From contig DJXD01000091.1 of the NCBI GenBank assembly GCA_002449585.1, positions 1 to 8,987 of the forward strand: 8,987 bases of DNA. Reading direction: 5' to 3'. The notes below the pieces were generated by a model, which saw only the letters and a list, made by a program, of their open reading frames with translations, searched no databases and had not been told where the DNA came from. Origin of the DNA: Ruminococcus sp. UBA7013. GTDB lineage: Bacteria > Bacillota > Clostridia > Oscillospirales > Ruminococcaceae. Below are positions 1-6,286 of this stretch, piece after piece. The number at the start of each line of letters is the position of its first letter. Position 1 is the first letter of the stretch. Both the position numbers and the translations under genes were made by a program.

Positions 1-131
1 GGCAATGTCAACTGCCCCACGATGTCGGGTCAGTCCGCCGGACGGCGTTCTAAAGAGGTAGGAGATTTTAAAAATCGTCTGCACTACCGGATACTGACAA
101 GCCCCCACCTCTTAGGCGGTGGGTAGTTGAC
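1..131 (+). mobile_element. Right end of an IS200/IS605-family (TnpB-type) element, truncated by the window edge
   Basis: The segment ends in a GC-rich hairpin (stem CCCACC at 104-109 with GGTGGG at 118-123) followed by TAGTTGAC at 124-131. This arrangement is the characteristic right end of many clostridial IS200/IS605 elements: a short 'CCCACC...GGTGGG' stem-loop recognised by the HUH transposase as single-stranded DNA, with no terminal inverted repeats. The transposase and tnpB genes would lie off the left edge. Frame 1 stays open from the edge to TAG at 124-126, while frames 2 and 3 close at 59-61 and 51-53, so any remaining tnpB C-terminus cannot be assigned to a frame. The exact right boundary (about 131) is inferred from the usual end sequence. 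Family recognition is by remembered pattern, not by alignment. Confidence 0.72.
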
Positions 132-147
132 CAAAAAATAACCTCCA
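1..147 (+). ncRNA. 3' portion of a TnpB omega-RNA (reRNA) plus its adjacent guide
   Basis: In IS200/IS605 elements the transposon right end is transcribed as the omega-RNA scaffold, and the 16-20 bases just outside the element act as the guide for the TnpB nuclease. The sequence folds as expected of such a scaffold. Helix 11-17/27-34 has one bulge at T30. Helix 36-39/44-47 closes a four-base loop. Helix 57-61/84-88 (GGTAG with CTACC) encloses an inner stem 64-68/72-76. The terminal hairpin is 104-109/118-123. The guide would start at about 132 and cover the A-rich bases leading to the stop codon of the neighbouring cyclo-ligase gene. The 5' end of the RNA is outside the window. The helices are visible by eye; expression and function are inferred from the family. 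Confidence 0.6.
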
Positions 148-152
148 ATTGA

Positions 153-707
153 TTAATCAGTAATAACTTGATGGACATGGCAGTCATGTATTTCACAAGG
201 AAGCGTTTCCAAAAGCATGAAATCATAACAAATGCCGATCGTCCGGAATTCCGCAGGAAGCTGATGCAAGTATCTATCATAATAGCCGCCGCCTTGTCCG
301 AGTCGACAGCCATCCGCTGTAAAAGCAAGACCCGGCACAAGAATGACAGCTTTTTTGAAATCAGCCGGATGATCCCTGACGGGTGCAGGGATCTCCCATA
401 CCTGCGGAATGATTTCATCAGAAGAAAGTGTTTCAATCTGACTGAAATGCATTTGCCCGTTTTGATTTTCACATACGGGAAGTGCAATTTTCTTTCCTTG
501 TCTGAGCATTTCTTTCATAAATGCGATTGTATCGACTTCCTGCGGCATGGAATAATAGCAATAAATGCCTTCTGCTTCCTGAATCCAGGGATGCTGGAGC
601 AGTTTCTGGAAAATATTCCGGTCAGATTTCTCCTTTGCGGTTTTATCATACTGTTTGAGCCGTAAGCGCATTTCCGCTCGGAGAGCTTTTTTTTGTTCTT
701 TCAGCAT
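153..707 (-). CDS. fau: 5-formyltetrahydrofolate cyclo-ligase (methenyl-THF synthetase)
   Basis: Cytosolic enzyme of 184 residues, normal for the family. It uses ATP to convert 5-formyl-THF (folinate), a dead-end inhibitor of folate enzymes, to 5,10-methenyl-THF. Hallmarks are the basic N-terminus (K3, K6, K7, R10) that contributes to nucleotide binding, the 'MPQEVDT' substrate-site segment at 54-60, and the glycine-rich signature 'LVPGLAFTADG' followed by 'RLGQGGGYYDRYL' at about 123-147. The C-terminal 'LP.E.HD..V..VITD' (169-184) is also typical. Its ATG overlaps the stop of the upstream DJ-1-like gene by one base (TGATG), and there is no good Shine-Dalgarno sequence of its own, so translation is probably coupled. 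It is the last gene of the thyX operon; no intrinsic terminator is visible before the IS end at 131. Confidence 0.95.
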   Translation of the reverse strand: MLKEQKKALRAEMRLRLKQYDKTAKEKSDRNIFQKLLQHPWIQEAEGIYCYYSMPQEVDTIAFMKEMLRQGKKIALPVCENQNGQMHFSQIETLSSDEIIPQVWEIPAPVRDHPADFKKAVILVPGLAFTADGCRLGQGGGYYDRYLHQLPAEFRTIGICYDFMLLETLPCEIHDCHVHQVITD

Positions 708-1255
708 CAGTGTTCCGGATAACAGATTGCATCTGAAAGAGCGTTTGCTTTTTCAGCATTTGTGAGCACTTCCACAAGTTTCAGGCCAAATGCGACAGCC
801 GCCCCTGCACCCTGTGCGGTGATAAAATAATCACTCCGGATGACAGAATGTTCTGAAATCACTGCGCCGGTGAGCTGTGTTTCAAATCCGGGATAGGCAA
901 TTGCTTCCTGATTTTTTAATAAATCTTTATGCCCTAAAATAGAGGGAGCGGCGCAAATCGCTCCGATCCAGATTTTTCTTTCTGCACAGAAATCAATTGC
1001 AGTTTGTACAATTTCTGATTTTTCAAGATTTAATGTTCCGGGCATGCCGCCGGGCAATACAATCATTTCGAGATCTTTTCCCAAAACGATTTCAGAGGCT
1101 TCTATATCTGCCTGTACAGGGATTTTATGCGAACCCATAATGATTTTTCCGCTGACACCAACTGTCTGTACAGTTTTGCCGCTTCTTCTGAGAAGATCCA
1201 CAGGGGTAAGAGCTTCGATCTCTTCAAATCCATCTGCTAAAAATACATAGATCAT
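707..1255 (-). CDS. DJ-1/PfpI superfamily protein (YajL/ThiJ-like)
   Basis: Small cytosolic Rossmann-like protein of 182 residues. Members of this superfamily act as glyoxalases, deglycases, chaperones or redox-protective proteins, and the precise activity cannot be read from sequence. The N-terminus 'MIYVFLADGFEEIEAL' carries the conserved acid (E14, matching DJ-1 E18). 'GAICAAP' at 98-104 carries the nucleophilic-elbow cysteine C101 (DJ-1 C106). 'TAQGAGAAVAFGLKLVE' near 146-162 is the usual C-terminal helix motif. At the position of DJ-1 H126 there is Y121 in 'YPGFE', common in bacterial homologues. The frame is open further upstream, to 1402, but that extension overlaps thyX, is highly basic and unlike the family. 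The start at 1255 has a good ribosome site (GAAAGGAAAG at 1264-1273) and matches the family N-terminus. It lies 47 bases after thyX and overlaps fau. Confidence 0.92.
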   Translation of the reverse strand: MIYVFLADGFEEIEALTPVDLLRRSGKTVQTVGVSGKIIMGSHKIPVQADIEASEIVLGKDLEMIVLPGGMPGTLNLEKSEIVQTAIDFCAERKIWIGAICAAPSILGHKDLLKNQEAIAYPGFETQLTGAVISEHSVIRSDYFITAQGAGAAVAFGLKLVEVLTNAEKANALSDAICYPEH

Positions 1256-1302
1256 GATATTATCTTTCCTTTCTTGATTTTGCCTATGCCTTGAAATTTC
1301 TG

Positions 1303-2079
1303 TCAATTTTGCAGGCGTTTCTTCATTTCTGCATATTCTGCCCGGATTTCTGCTGCTTTTCCGCAGGACATTTTTCCCTCTGGACATGATCCGGAACAGC
1401 AAGCAGAACCTGCTTTTGCAAATAAAGCTGGTGAGACGGGATAGACTTCCGCAAGCATGGCCTTAGCAAGCGCACGGATCTCCCATTGTGCCCGGTTACA
1501 GCATCTAAGCCGGAAAAAATGCAATAATTCTCTTGCATTCATCGTGATGATCATTTTGGTTTCACTTGCATTCGGCAATACAAAGCGAGCATCTTCAATG
1601 GCTTTTTTTTCTGCTTTCTTCCGTGCTTCCTGATCAGAAAAGCCTTTTTCCAGAAATTGCGGATAATATCTTTCTTCCAGCATTTCAGAAAGTTTCTGAT
1701 ATGCAGATACACTATTCTGAATGGCATTTTCATAAATTTGAAGTGTATCGGGATCAGCAGAAATTTCCGGCGGTGTGATATATGCAAAATTTGTAAGCTT
1801 GACATATCTCTGACTTTGTACAGAAAAGCTTGCCAATCTATGGCGAGTAATCTGCGCCAGCAGTGAACGGGATACCCCCTCGATAGCAAACGTAAAACTT
1901 GCATGTTCAATAGGGCTTTCATGGCCGATTGTGCCGAGCATTTCCACAAAGCTTTCTGCTTTTTCATCAGTCATGCCATCCATAAGCTTCATTGCGCCGG
2001 ATTCTGAATAGCATAATTTTGCAGCAGCAGCTACTACTTTTTCCGGAAATACAGTATTTGCGATTAATTTCACATTCAT
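1303..2079 (-). CDS. thyX: Flavin-dependent thymidylate synthase ThyX
   Basis: Catalyses dUMP to dTMP using 5,10-methylene-THF as carbon donor and reduced FAD as hydride carrier, releasing THF rather than dihydrofolate. The protein has 258 residues. The ThyX signature RHR-X7-S is present as R79-H80-R81...S89 in 'RHRLASFSVQSQRY'. Other family landmarks are 'HESPIEHASFTF' (53-64), 'ARFVLPNA' (164-171) and 'NARELLHFFRLR' with 'NRAQWEIR' (181-202), which contribute to FAD and dUMP binding. The C-terminal tail has a cysteine cluster (C227, C228, C232, C239) around 'CPEGKMSCG', which I recall from other Firmicute ThyX proteins. The start at 2079 has an excellent ribosome site eight bases upstream. 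It is the first gene of an operon with a DJ-1-like gene and fau, and has its own promoter. A functional thyX suggests the genome may lack thyA, but that cannot be checked here. Confidence 0.97.
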   Translation of the reverse strand: MNVKLIANTVFPEKVVAAAAKLCYSESGAMKLMDGMTDEKAESFVEMLGTIGHESPIEHASFTFAIEGVSRSLLAQITRHRLASFSVQSQRYVKLTNFAYITPPEISADPDTLQIYENAIQNSVSAYQKLSEMLEERYYPQFLEKGFSDQEARKKAEKKAIEDARFVLPNASETKMIITMNARELLHFFRLRCCNRAQWEIRALAKAMLAEVYPVSPALFAKAGSACCSGSCPEGKMSCGKAAEIRAEYAEMKKRLQN

Positions 2080-2087
2080 GCGTCATT

Positions 2088-2095
2088 CCTCCCTT
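2088..2095 (-). promoter_or_regulatory. thyX ribosome binding site at the extreme 5' end of the predicted mRNA
   Basis: On the minus strand AAGGGAGG lies eight bases before the thyX ATG. The predicted transcription start, six to seven bases after the -10 box, falls at about 2094-2095, so the Shine-Dalgarno sequence would begin essentially at the first transcribed base and the leader would be only about 15-16 bases long. Confidence 0.7.
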
Positions 2096-2100
2096 TTGTC

Positions 2101-2129
2101 ATTATAGCATATTTTCCGGCATTCGTCAA
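2101..2129 (-). promoter_or_regulatory. thyX operon promoter (sigma-A type, extended -10)
   Basis: On the minus strand TTGACG (2129-2124) is followed by a 17-base spacer and a perfect TATAAT (2106-2101). The spacer ends in TGC, giving an extended -10 (TGnTATAAT). The box lies in the gap between the pcrA stop and thyX, so thyX, the DJ-1-like gene and fau can be expressed independently of pcrA. The spacer is almost identical to that of the pcrA promoter. Confidence 0.88.
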
Positions 2130-2153
2130 GCATAAAGTTTTCCGGATGAGATA

Positions 2154-4493
2154 TTATAATTTTATAATTTTAGCATAACGAGCCATTAATTTTTTAATAC
2201 CAACGGTATCAAAAGCAATTTCAAGCAGGTAATCATTGCCCATGGCTTCGGCCTTGATGATCGTACCATCTCCGAATGCTTTTGATCGAATTCTGTCACC
2301 GCTATGCAGGATAGGCAAAGGATTTCCTTGAGAAGGCAATGTTTTTTTCATAGCCGTGATCTGATCTCTTGCACCTGTGCGGATTGTTTTGGCATTGGTA
2401 CGGCGTACGGTATGATCATCAAATTGAATATAAGACTGATGAATTTCGTTAATAAATCGGGAATAGGTATTTTTTTGCTGATAACCATATAGCAATCTTT
2501 CATAGACATAGAGAAGATATAATTTCTGTTTGGCTCTTGTAATCGTAACATAGGCAAGCCGGCGTTCTTCTTCGAGTGCTGAGCCTGTCGAGGAGCGATA
2601 CCCCGGAAATATTTTTTCTTCCATGCCGACTGCAAAAACGGTATCAAATTCAAGACCTTTTGCGGAATGCATACTCATCAGAGATACAACATCTGCATCG
2701 GGCTGATTTTTATCTGCATCTGTATAAAGAGACATTTCGGCAAGAAAGCCTTCTAATGAGGGCGATTCTGTTGTTTGCAGATAAGCGATAATATTAGATC
2801 TATATTCTTTGACATTCTGGATTCTATCAGCGGCATTTTCTTCTTTGCTATCTTCCAGCATTTGCAGATAGCCGGTCTGATCCAGCATAAAATCAAAGAA
2901 ATTTTCCAGTGAAAGCTGCTGTAGTTTGGCAGAAAGTTCTTGCATCATGGCTGAAAATGCGAATAATGCTTTGCTTTTTTTGGATAATGCAGGATAGTTC
3001 TGACAATTTTGGATCACTTCCAGCAGACTTTGATTTTCTTCCTGTGCTATCTGCAAAATAGCGGCTGTTGTGGCTTCGCCGATGCCACGGGCAGGGAGAT
3101 TAATGATTCTTTCCAGATGTACAAAATCAAAAGGATTTTGCAATACACAGAGATATGCTGTCACGTCTTTGATTTCTTTTCTATCCTGAAATCGAGTGCC
3201 CCCATAGATGCGATAAGGGATTTGATTCCGGATCAATGTTTTTTCAACCGCATTGGATAACGCATTCATGCGATATAGCACAGCAAAATCAGAATAATGC
3301 TTACCATTTTGAACGCCTTTTTGAATCATATCGGCAATAAATTGACTTTCAGCGGATTCATTGGCATGTTTGATGGCACTGACGAGTTCCCCATCACCAG
3401 CAGAAGACCAGAGTGTTTTAGATTTGCGCATTGTATTTTTAGCGATCACGCTATTAGCGGCATTTAAAATATTTTGCGTGGATCTATAATTCTGTTCCAG
3501 ACGAATGACTTTGCAATCTGCATAGGCATGATTAAAACTCAGGATATTTTCAACCACTGCCCCCCGGAAGCTATAAATGCTTTGATCATCATCACCGACG
3601 ACGCATAAATTTTTATATTTTTCAGCAAGCAGATTGACAAGTTGATATTGGGCATGATTTGTATCTTGATATTCATCTACCATGATATATTGATATTTAT
3701 CCTGATATTTTTCAAGAACATCGGGATGCTGTTGAAAAATCTGAACTGTCAGAAAGATGAGATCATCAAAATCAACGGCATTCGCATTTTTCAATTTTTC
3801 CTGATAAGATCTATATAATCTTTCATAGATACGCTGTTTATAATCTTCTCCGAATGTTTTCAGATACTGATCCGGCGCAATCATTTTATCTTTTGCATGG
3901 CTGATAGTTGACATCACATCCCGGATCTGAAATTGTTTTTCATCAATATTGCATTCTCTCATGCAGGTTTTCATGATACTCATGCAATCATCTGTATCAT
4001 AGATCACAAAACTAGGATCATATCCGGCAAGATGAATACAAGTTCTTAATATGCGGACGCAAGCGGCATGAAATGTAGAGGCATGGATCTGTTGAGCGGC
4101 ATCCCCCAAACGGGAAGCAAGTCTTTCTTTCAGTTCATTAGCGGCCTTATTAGTGAATGTGATCGCCAAAATATTCCATGGATTTATGGGATCAATAGAA
4201 AGCAATCTTTGCAATTCTGAAACTGGCAGATTGATTTCTCCCTGTGCATAGGCATTCAGCAATTTTTGTTCTGCATCATTGGGGACAGGAGTCATCACAT
4301 GGCAGGCATCCCCGAATAAAATCATATTAGCGATTCGATTTACAATCACAGTTGTTTTTCCGCTTCCAGCACCAGCAAGCACCAGGACAGAGCCCTTTAC
4401 CGTAGTAACAGCATCAAATTGCTGTGCATTCATGCGCTGAAAGAATCGTTTCAAAGCATTCTGCTTGCAAGCTAAAAATTCTTTTTGAGTCAT
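2154..4493 (-). CDS. pcrA: UvrD/Rep-family superfamily 1 DNA helicase PcrA
   Basis: ATP-driven 3'-5' DNA helicase used in nucleotide-excision repair, rolling-circle plasmid replication and clearing transcription-replication conflicts. It has 779 residues, somewhat longer than Bacillus PcrA (about 720-740). Motifs in order: Q motif 'MNAQQ' (21-25), Walker A 'AGAGSGKT' (40-47), motif Ia 'ITFTNKAANEL' (111-121), motif II 'DEYQD' (273-277), motif III 'GDDDQSIYSFRGA' (300-312), motif IV 'LEQNYRST' (332-339), motif V 'MSMHSAKGLEFD' (606-617) and motif VI 'RRLAYVTITRAKQ' (644-656, with arginine finger R653). The C-terminal part (about 730-779, 'GDRIRSKAFGDGTI' onward) is the Tudor-like domain that in PcrA binds RNA polymerase. 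An extra stretch of about 40 residues (61-104) lies between motifs I and Ia. The start has ribosome site AAAGGAA seven bases upstream and a matching promoter. No terminator is seen before thyX. Confidence 0.96.
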   Translation of the reverse strand: MTQKEFLACKQNALKRFFQRMNAQQFDAVTTVKGSVLVLAGAGSGKTTVIVNRIANMILFGDACHVMTPVPNDAEQKLLNAYAQGEINLPVSELQRLLSIDPINPWNILAITFTNKAANELKERLASRLGDAAQQIHASTFHAACVRILRTCIHLAGYDPSFVIYDTDDCMSIMKTCMRECNIDEKQFQIRDVMSTISHAKDKMIAPDQYLKTFGEDYKQRIYERLYRSYQEKLKNANAVDFDDLIFLTVQIFQQHPDVLEKYQDKYQYIMVDEYQDTNHAQYQLVNLLAEKYKNLCVVGDDDQSIYSFRGAVVENILSFNHAYADCKVIRLEQNYRSTQNILNAANSVIAKNTMRKSKTLWSSAGDGELVSAIKHANESAESQFIADMIQKGVQNGKHYSDFAVLYRMNALSNAVEKTLIRNQIPYRIYGGTRFQDRKEIKDVTAYLCVLQNPFDFVHLERIINLPARGIGEATTAAILQIAQEENQSLLEVIQNCQNYPALSKKSKALFAFSAMMQELSAKLQQLSLENFFDFMLDQTGYLQMLEDSKEENAADRIQNVKEYRSNIIAYLQTTESPSLEGFLAEMSLYTDADKNQPDADVVSLMSMHSAKGLEFDTVFAVGMEEKIFPGYRSSTGSALEEERRLAYVTITRAKQKLYLLYVYERLLYGYQQKNTYSRFINEIHQSYIQFDDHTVRRTNAKTIRTGARDQITAMKKTLPSQGNPLPILHSGDRIRSKAFGDGTIIKAEAMGNDYLLEIAFDTVGIKKLMARYAKIIKL

Positions 4494-4526
4494 AATACAA
4501 TTCCTTTCTTAGAAATGATTACTTCT

Positions 4527-4555
4527 ATCATAGCATATTTTCCCGGATTTGTAAA
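4527..4555 (-). promoter_or_regulatory. pcrA promoter (sigma-A type, extended -10)
   Basis: On the minus strand TTTACA (4555-4550) is separated by 17 bases from TATGAT (4532-4527). The spacer ends in TGC, an extended -10. The predicted start of transcription is at about 4520, giving a leader of some 27 bases to the pcrA ATG. It is arranged divergently from the nuclease promoter, with 37 bases between the two -35 boxes. Confidence 0.8.
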
Positions 4556-4592
4556 TAGCTGACGAAATTTTGTATAAATATTCTGAAATCTA

Positions 4593-4621
4593 TTGCATTT
4601 TCTTGAAAAATATGCTATAAT
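4593..4621 (+). promoter_or_regulatory. Promoter of the beta-CASP nuclease gene (extended -10)
   Basis: TTGCAT at 4593-4598, a 17-base spacer ending in TGC, and a perfect TATAAT at 4616-4621. Transcription should start at about 4628, leaving a leader of about 22 bases that contains the ribosome site AGAGGAGG (4635-4642). The last nine spacer bases match those of the pcrA and thyX promoters. Confidence 0.82.
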
Positions 4622-4649
4622 ATAATAAAAAATCAGAGGAGGCATTTTT

Positions 4650-6245
4650 ATGAAACTACAGTTTATTGGCGCAGCGCATGAAGTAACGGGAAGCTGTACA
4701 TATCTGGAAATTGGCAACATCCGGCTTCTGGTTGATTTTGGTATGGAACAGGGAAGAGATGCCTTTGAAAATGCACAAATTCCATGTGCTCCCGGAAAAA
4801 TTGATTATGTTCTGCTGACACATGCGCATATTGATCACTCCGGTTTGCTCCCTCTGCTATATGCAGGCGGCTTTCATGGAGAAATTCATACAACAGATGC
4901 TACCGCATCACTATGCAGCATAATGCTTCGTGATAGTGCGCATATTCAAGAATTTGAAGCACAATGGAGAAACCGCAAAGCACAGAGAAACGGGACAGAG
5001 CCTTATGTTCCTTTGTATACCATGGAGGATGCTGTTGGCGCAATCGCATTATTACGGCCGCATGCTTATGAAGAAAAATTCCAGCTTTGTGAAGGCATTG
5101 CCATCAGATTTATTGATGCAGGTCATCTGTTAGGTTCTGCCAGCATTGAAATCTGGGCGACAGAAGGGGAAGAAACAAGAAAGCTTGTTTTCTCCGGAGA
5201 TATTGGAAATCTAAATCAGCCGCTGATCCGTGATCCTCAGTATCTGGATGAAGCCGATTATGTGATTATGGAATCTACTTATGGTGATCGAAAGCATGAA
5301 CGGCCAAAAGATTATACAACGGCCTTAGCGCAGGTGATTCAGAATACATTTGATCGGGGCGGAAGTGTTATTATACCGTCCTTTGCTGTAGGAAGAACGC
5401 AGGAAATTTTATATTTTCTCAGGCAGATCAAAGAAAGAAATCTGATCAGGAATTATCCTGATTTTCCCGTATTTATGGATAGTCCGCTTGCGATCGAAGC
5501 AACCAGTATTTTTTTAAAAAATCAAAAAAGCTGTTATGATGCAGAAGCATTGCATTATGTAGAGCAAGGCATTAATCCGCTGACATTTCCCGGCCTGATT
5601 CTTGCGACAACGCCGGAAGAATCCCGTGCTATTAATTTTGATAATCGCCGGAAAGTGATTATTTCGGCCTCTGGCATGTGTGAAGCCGGAAGAATTAAAC
5701 ATCATCTAAAGCATAATTTATGGCAGGCGCAGAATACCATTTTATTTGTTGGGTATCAAGCATATGGCACATTAGGCCGTTCTTTGATCGAGGGCGCAAC
5801 TTCTGTGAAATTATTTGGAGAATCAGTACAGGTAGCCGCACAGATCAAGCAATTGCCGGGGATCAGTGGCCATGCGGATATAGATGGCCTGACAACATGG
5901 ATAGGGCATATTAAAAATCCAAAACGAGTATTTGTGATTCATGGGGAAAGCTCGGTTGCTGATAAATTTGTCATGCATCTTAAAAATGACATGAAACTGA
6001 ATGCATATGCGCCCTATAGCGGAACAGAATTTGATCTTATCAGAGAGCAGATTATTTTAGAAGCGATTCCCAAGCCTGTTTCCAGAAGCAAGGGCAGCAG
6101 TAAAGCAAATACAGTATTCCAGCGTTTGCTTGCGGCTCTGGATCGTCTGACGAATCTGATCAAAATCAGCGAAGGCCGGACAAATAAAGATTTGGCACGT
6201 CTGACAGATCAGATCACGGAAATTTGCAATAAATGGGAAAAATAA
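4650..6245 (+). CDS. Beta-CASP metallo-beta-lactamase ribonuclease (CPSF73/TTHA0252-like)
   Basis: Probable cytosolic zinc-dependent RNase of 531 residues, related to bacterial TTHA0252 and the eukaryotic mRNA 3'-end nuclease CPSF73. The metallo-beta-lactamase part has 'THAHIDHSG' (57-65; ligands H58, H60, D62, H63), 'DAGHLLGS' (156-163; H159) and 'SGDIG' (182-186; D184). The beta-CASP part has motif A 'ESTYGDR' (208-214; E208), then 'PSFAVGRTQEIL' (243-254), motif B 'SGHAD' (406-410; H408) and motif C 'VIHGE' (429-433; H431), so all catalytic positions are intact. Residues from about 475 to the end form a basic tail that carries none of the core motifs. The ATG has AGAGGAGG seven bases upstream. 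The gene ends with three in-frame stops (TAA TAA TAG, 6243-6251) and an intrinsic terminator. It is transcribed alone. Substrate is unknown; it lacks the usual RNase J length and layout, so RNase J is less likely. Confidence 0.93.
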   Translation: MKLQFIGAAHEVTGSCTYLEIGNIRLLVDFGMEQGRDAFENAQIPCAPGKIDYVLLTHAHIDHSGLLPLLYAGGFHGEIHTTDATASLCSIMLRDSAHIQEFEAQWRNRKAQRNGTEPYVPLYTMEDAVGAIALLRPHAYEEKFQLCEGIAIRFIDAGHLLGSASIEIWATEGEETRKLVFSGDIGNLNQPLIRDPQYLDEADYVIMESTYGDRKHERPKDYTTALAQVIQNTFDRGGSVIIPSFAVGRTQEILYFLRQIKERNLIRNYPDFPVFMDSPLAIEATSIFLKNQKSCYDAEALHYVEQGINPLTFPGLILATTPEESRAINFDNRRKVIISASGMCEAGRIKHHLKHNLWQAQNTILFVGYQAYGTLGRSLIEGATSVKLFGESVQVAAQIKQLPGISGHADIDGLTTWIGHIKNPKRVFVIHGESSVADKFVMHLKNDMKLNAYAPYSGTEFDLIREQIILEAIPKPVSRSKGSSKANTVFQRLLAALDRLTNLIKISEGRTNKDLARLTDQITEICNKWEK

Positions 6246-6253
6246 TAATAGCA

Positions 6254-6285
6254 CCGTCTGGAAGTTAATTTCCAGACGGCTTTTT
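6254..6285. terminator. Intrinsic terminator between convergent nuclease gene and ligA, probably bidirectional
   Basis: A perfect ten-base-pair stem (CCGTCTGGAA at 6254-6263 with TTCCAGACGG at 6270-6279) closes a six-base loop and is followed on the + strand by C and TTTTT (6281-6285). It begins nine bases after the nuclease stop. Read on the minus strand the hairpin starts seven bases after the ligA stop, and is followed by a U-rich but interrupted run (TGCTATTATTATTTTT), so it can plausibly end both transcripts, more strongly on the + strand. Confidence 0.92.
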
Positions 6286-6286
6286 C

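Noticed and set aside
1..126. Partial tnpB coding sequence in frame 1, open from the edge to TAG at 124-126
   Set aside because: The frame runs through the conserved terminal hairpin and shows no recognisable TnpB motif. Structure, not coding, explains the sequence better; the other two frames close early.
150..159. Perfect palindrome TGATTAATCA over the fau stop codon
   Set aside because: Short, AT-rich and overlapping coding sequence; no T-run or partner site makes it a terminator or operator.
687..694. Runs of eight A/T bases in fau (687-694) and thyX (1603-1610) as programmed frameshift sites
   Set aside because: Both frames continue intact with family-typical lysine-rich segments, and the alternative frames lead to no recognisable product.
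1256..1402. N-terminal extension of the DJ-1-like protein by 49 residues
   Set aside because: It overlaps the end of thyX, is basic and low-complexity, lacks family similarity, and a well-placed ribosome site precedes the internal ATG at 1255.
2107..2153. Terminator between pcrA and thyX
   Set aside because: No stable GC-rich stem followed by a T-run on the minus strand; the gap is occupied by the thyX promoter instead.
4490..4720. Minus-strand open frame of 76 codons spanning the pcrA/nuclease gap
   Set aside because: It covers two good divergent promoters and the start of the nuclease gene in antisense, and its product has no recognisable features.
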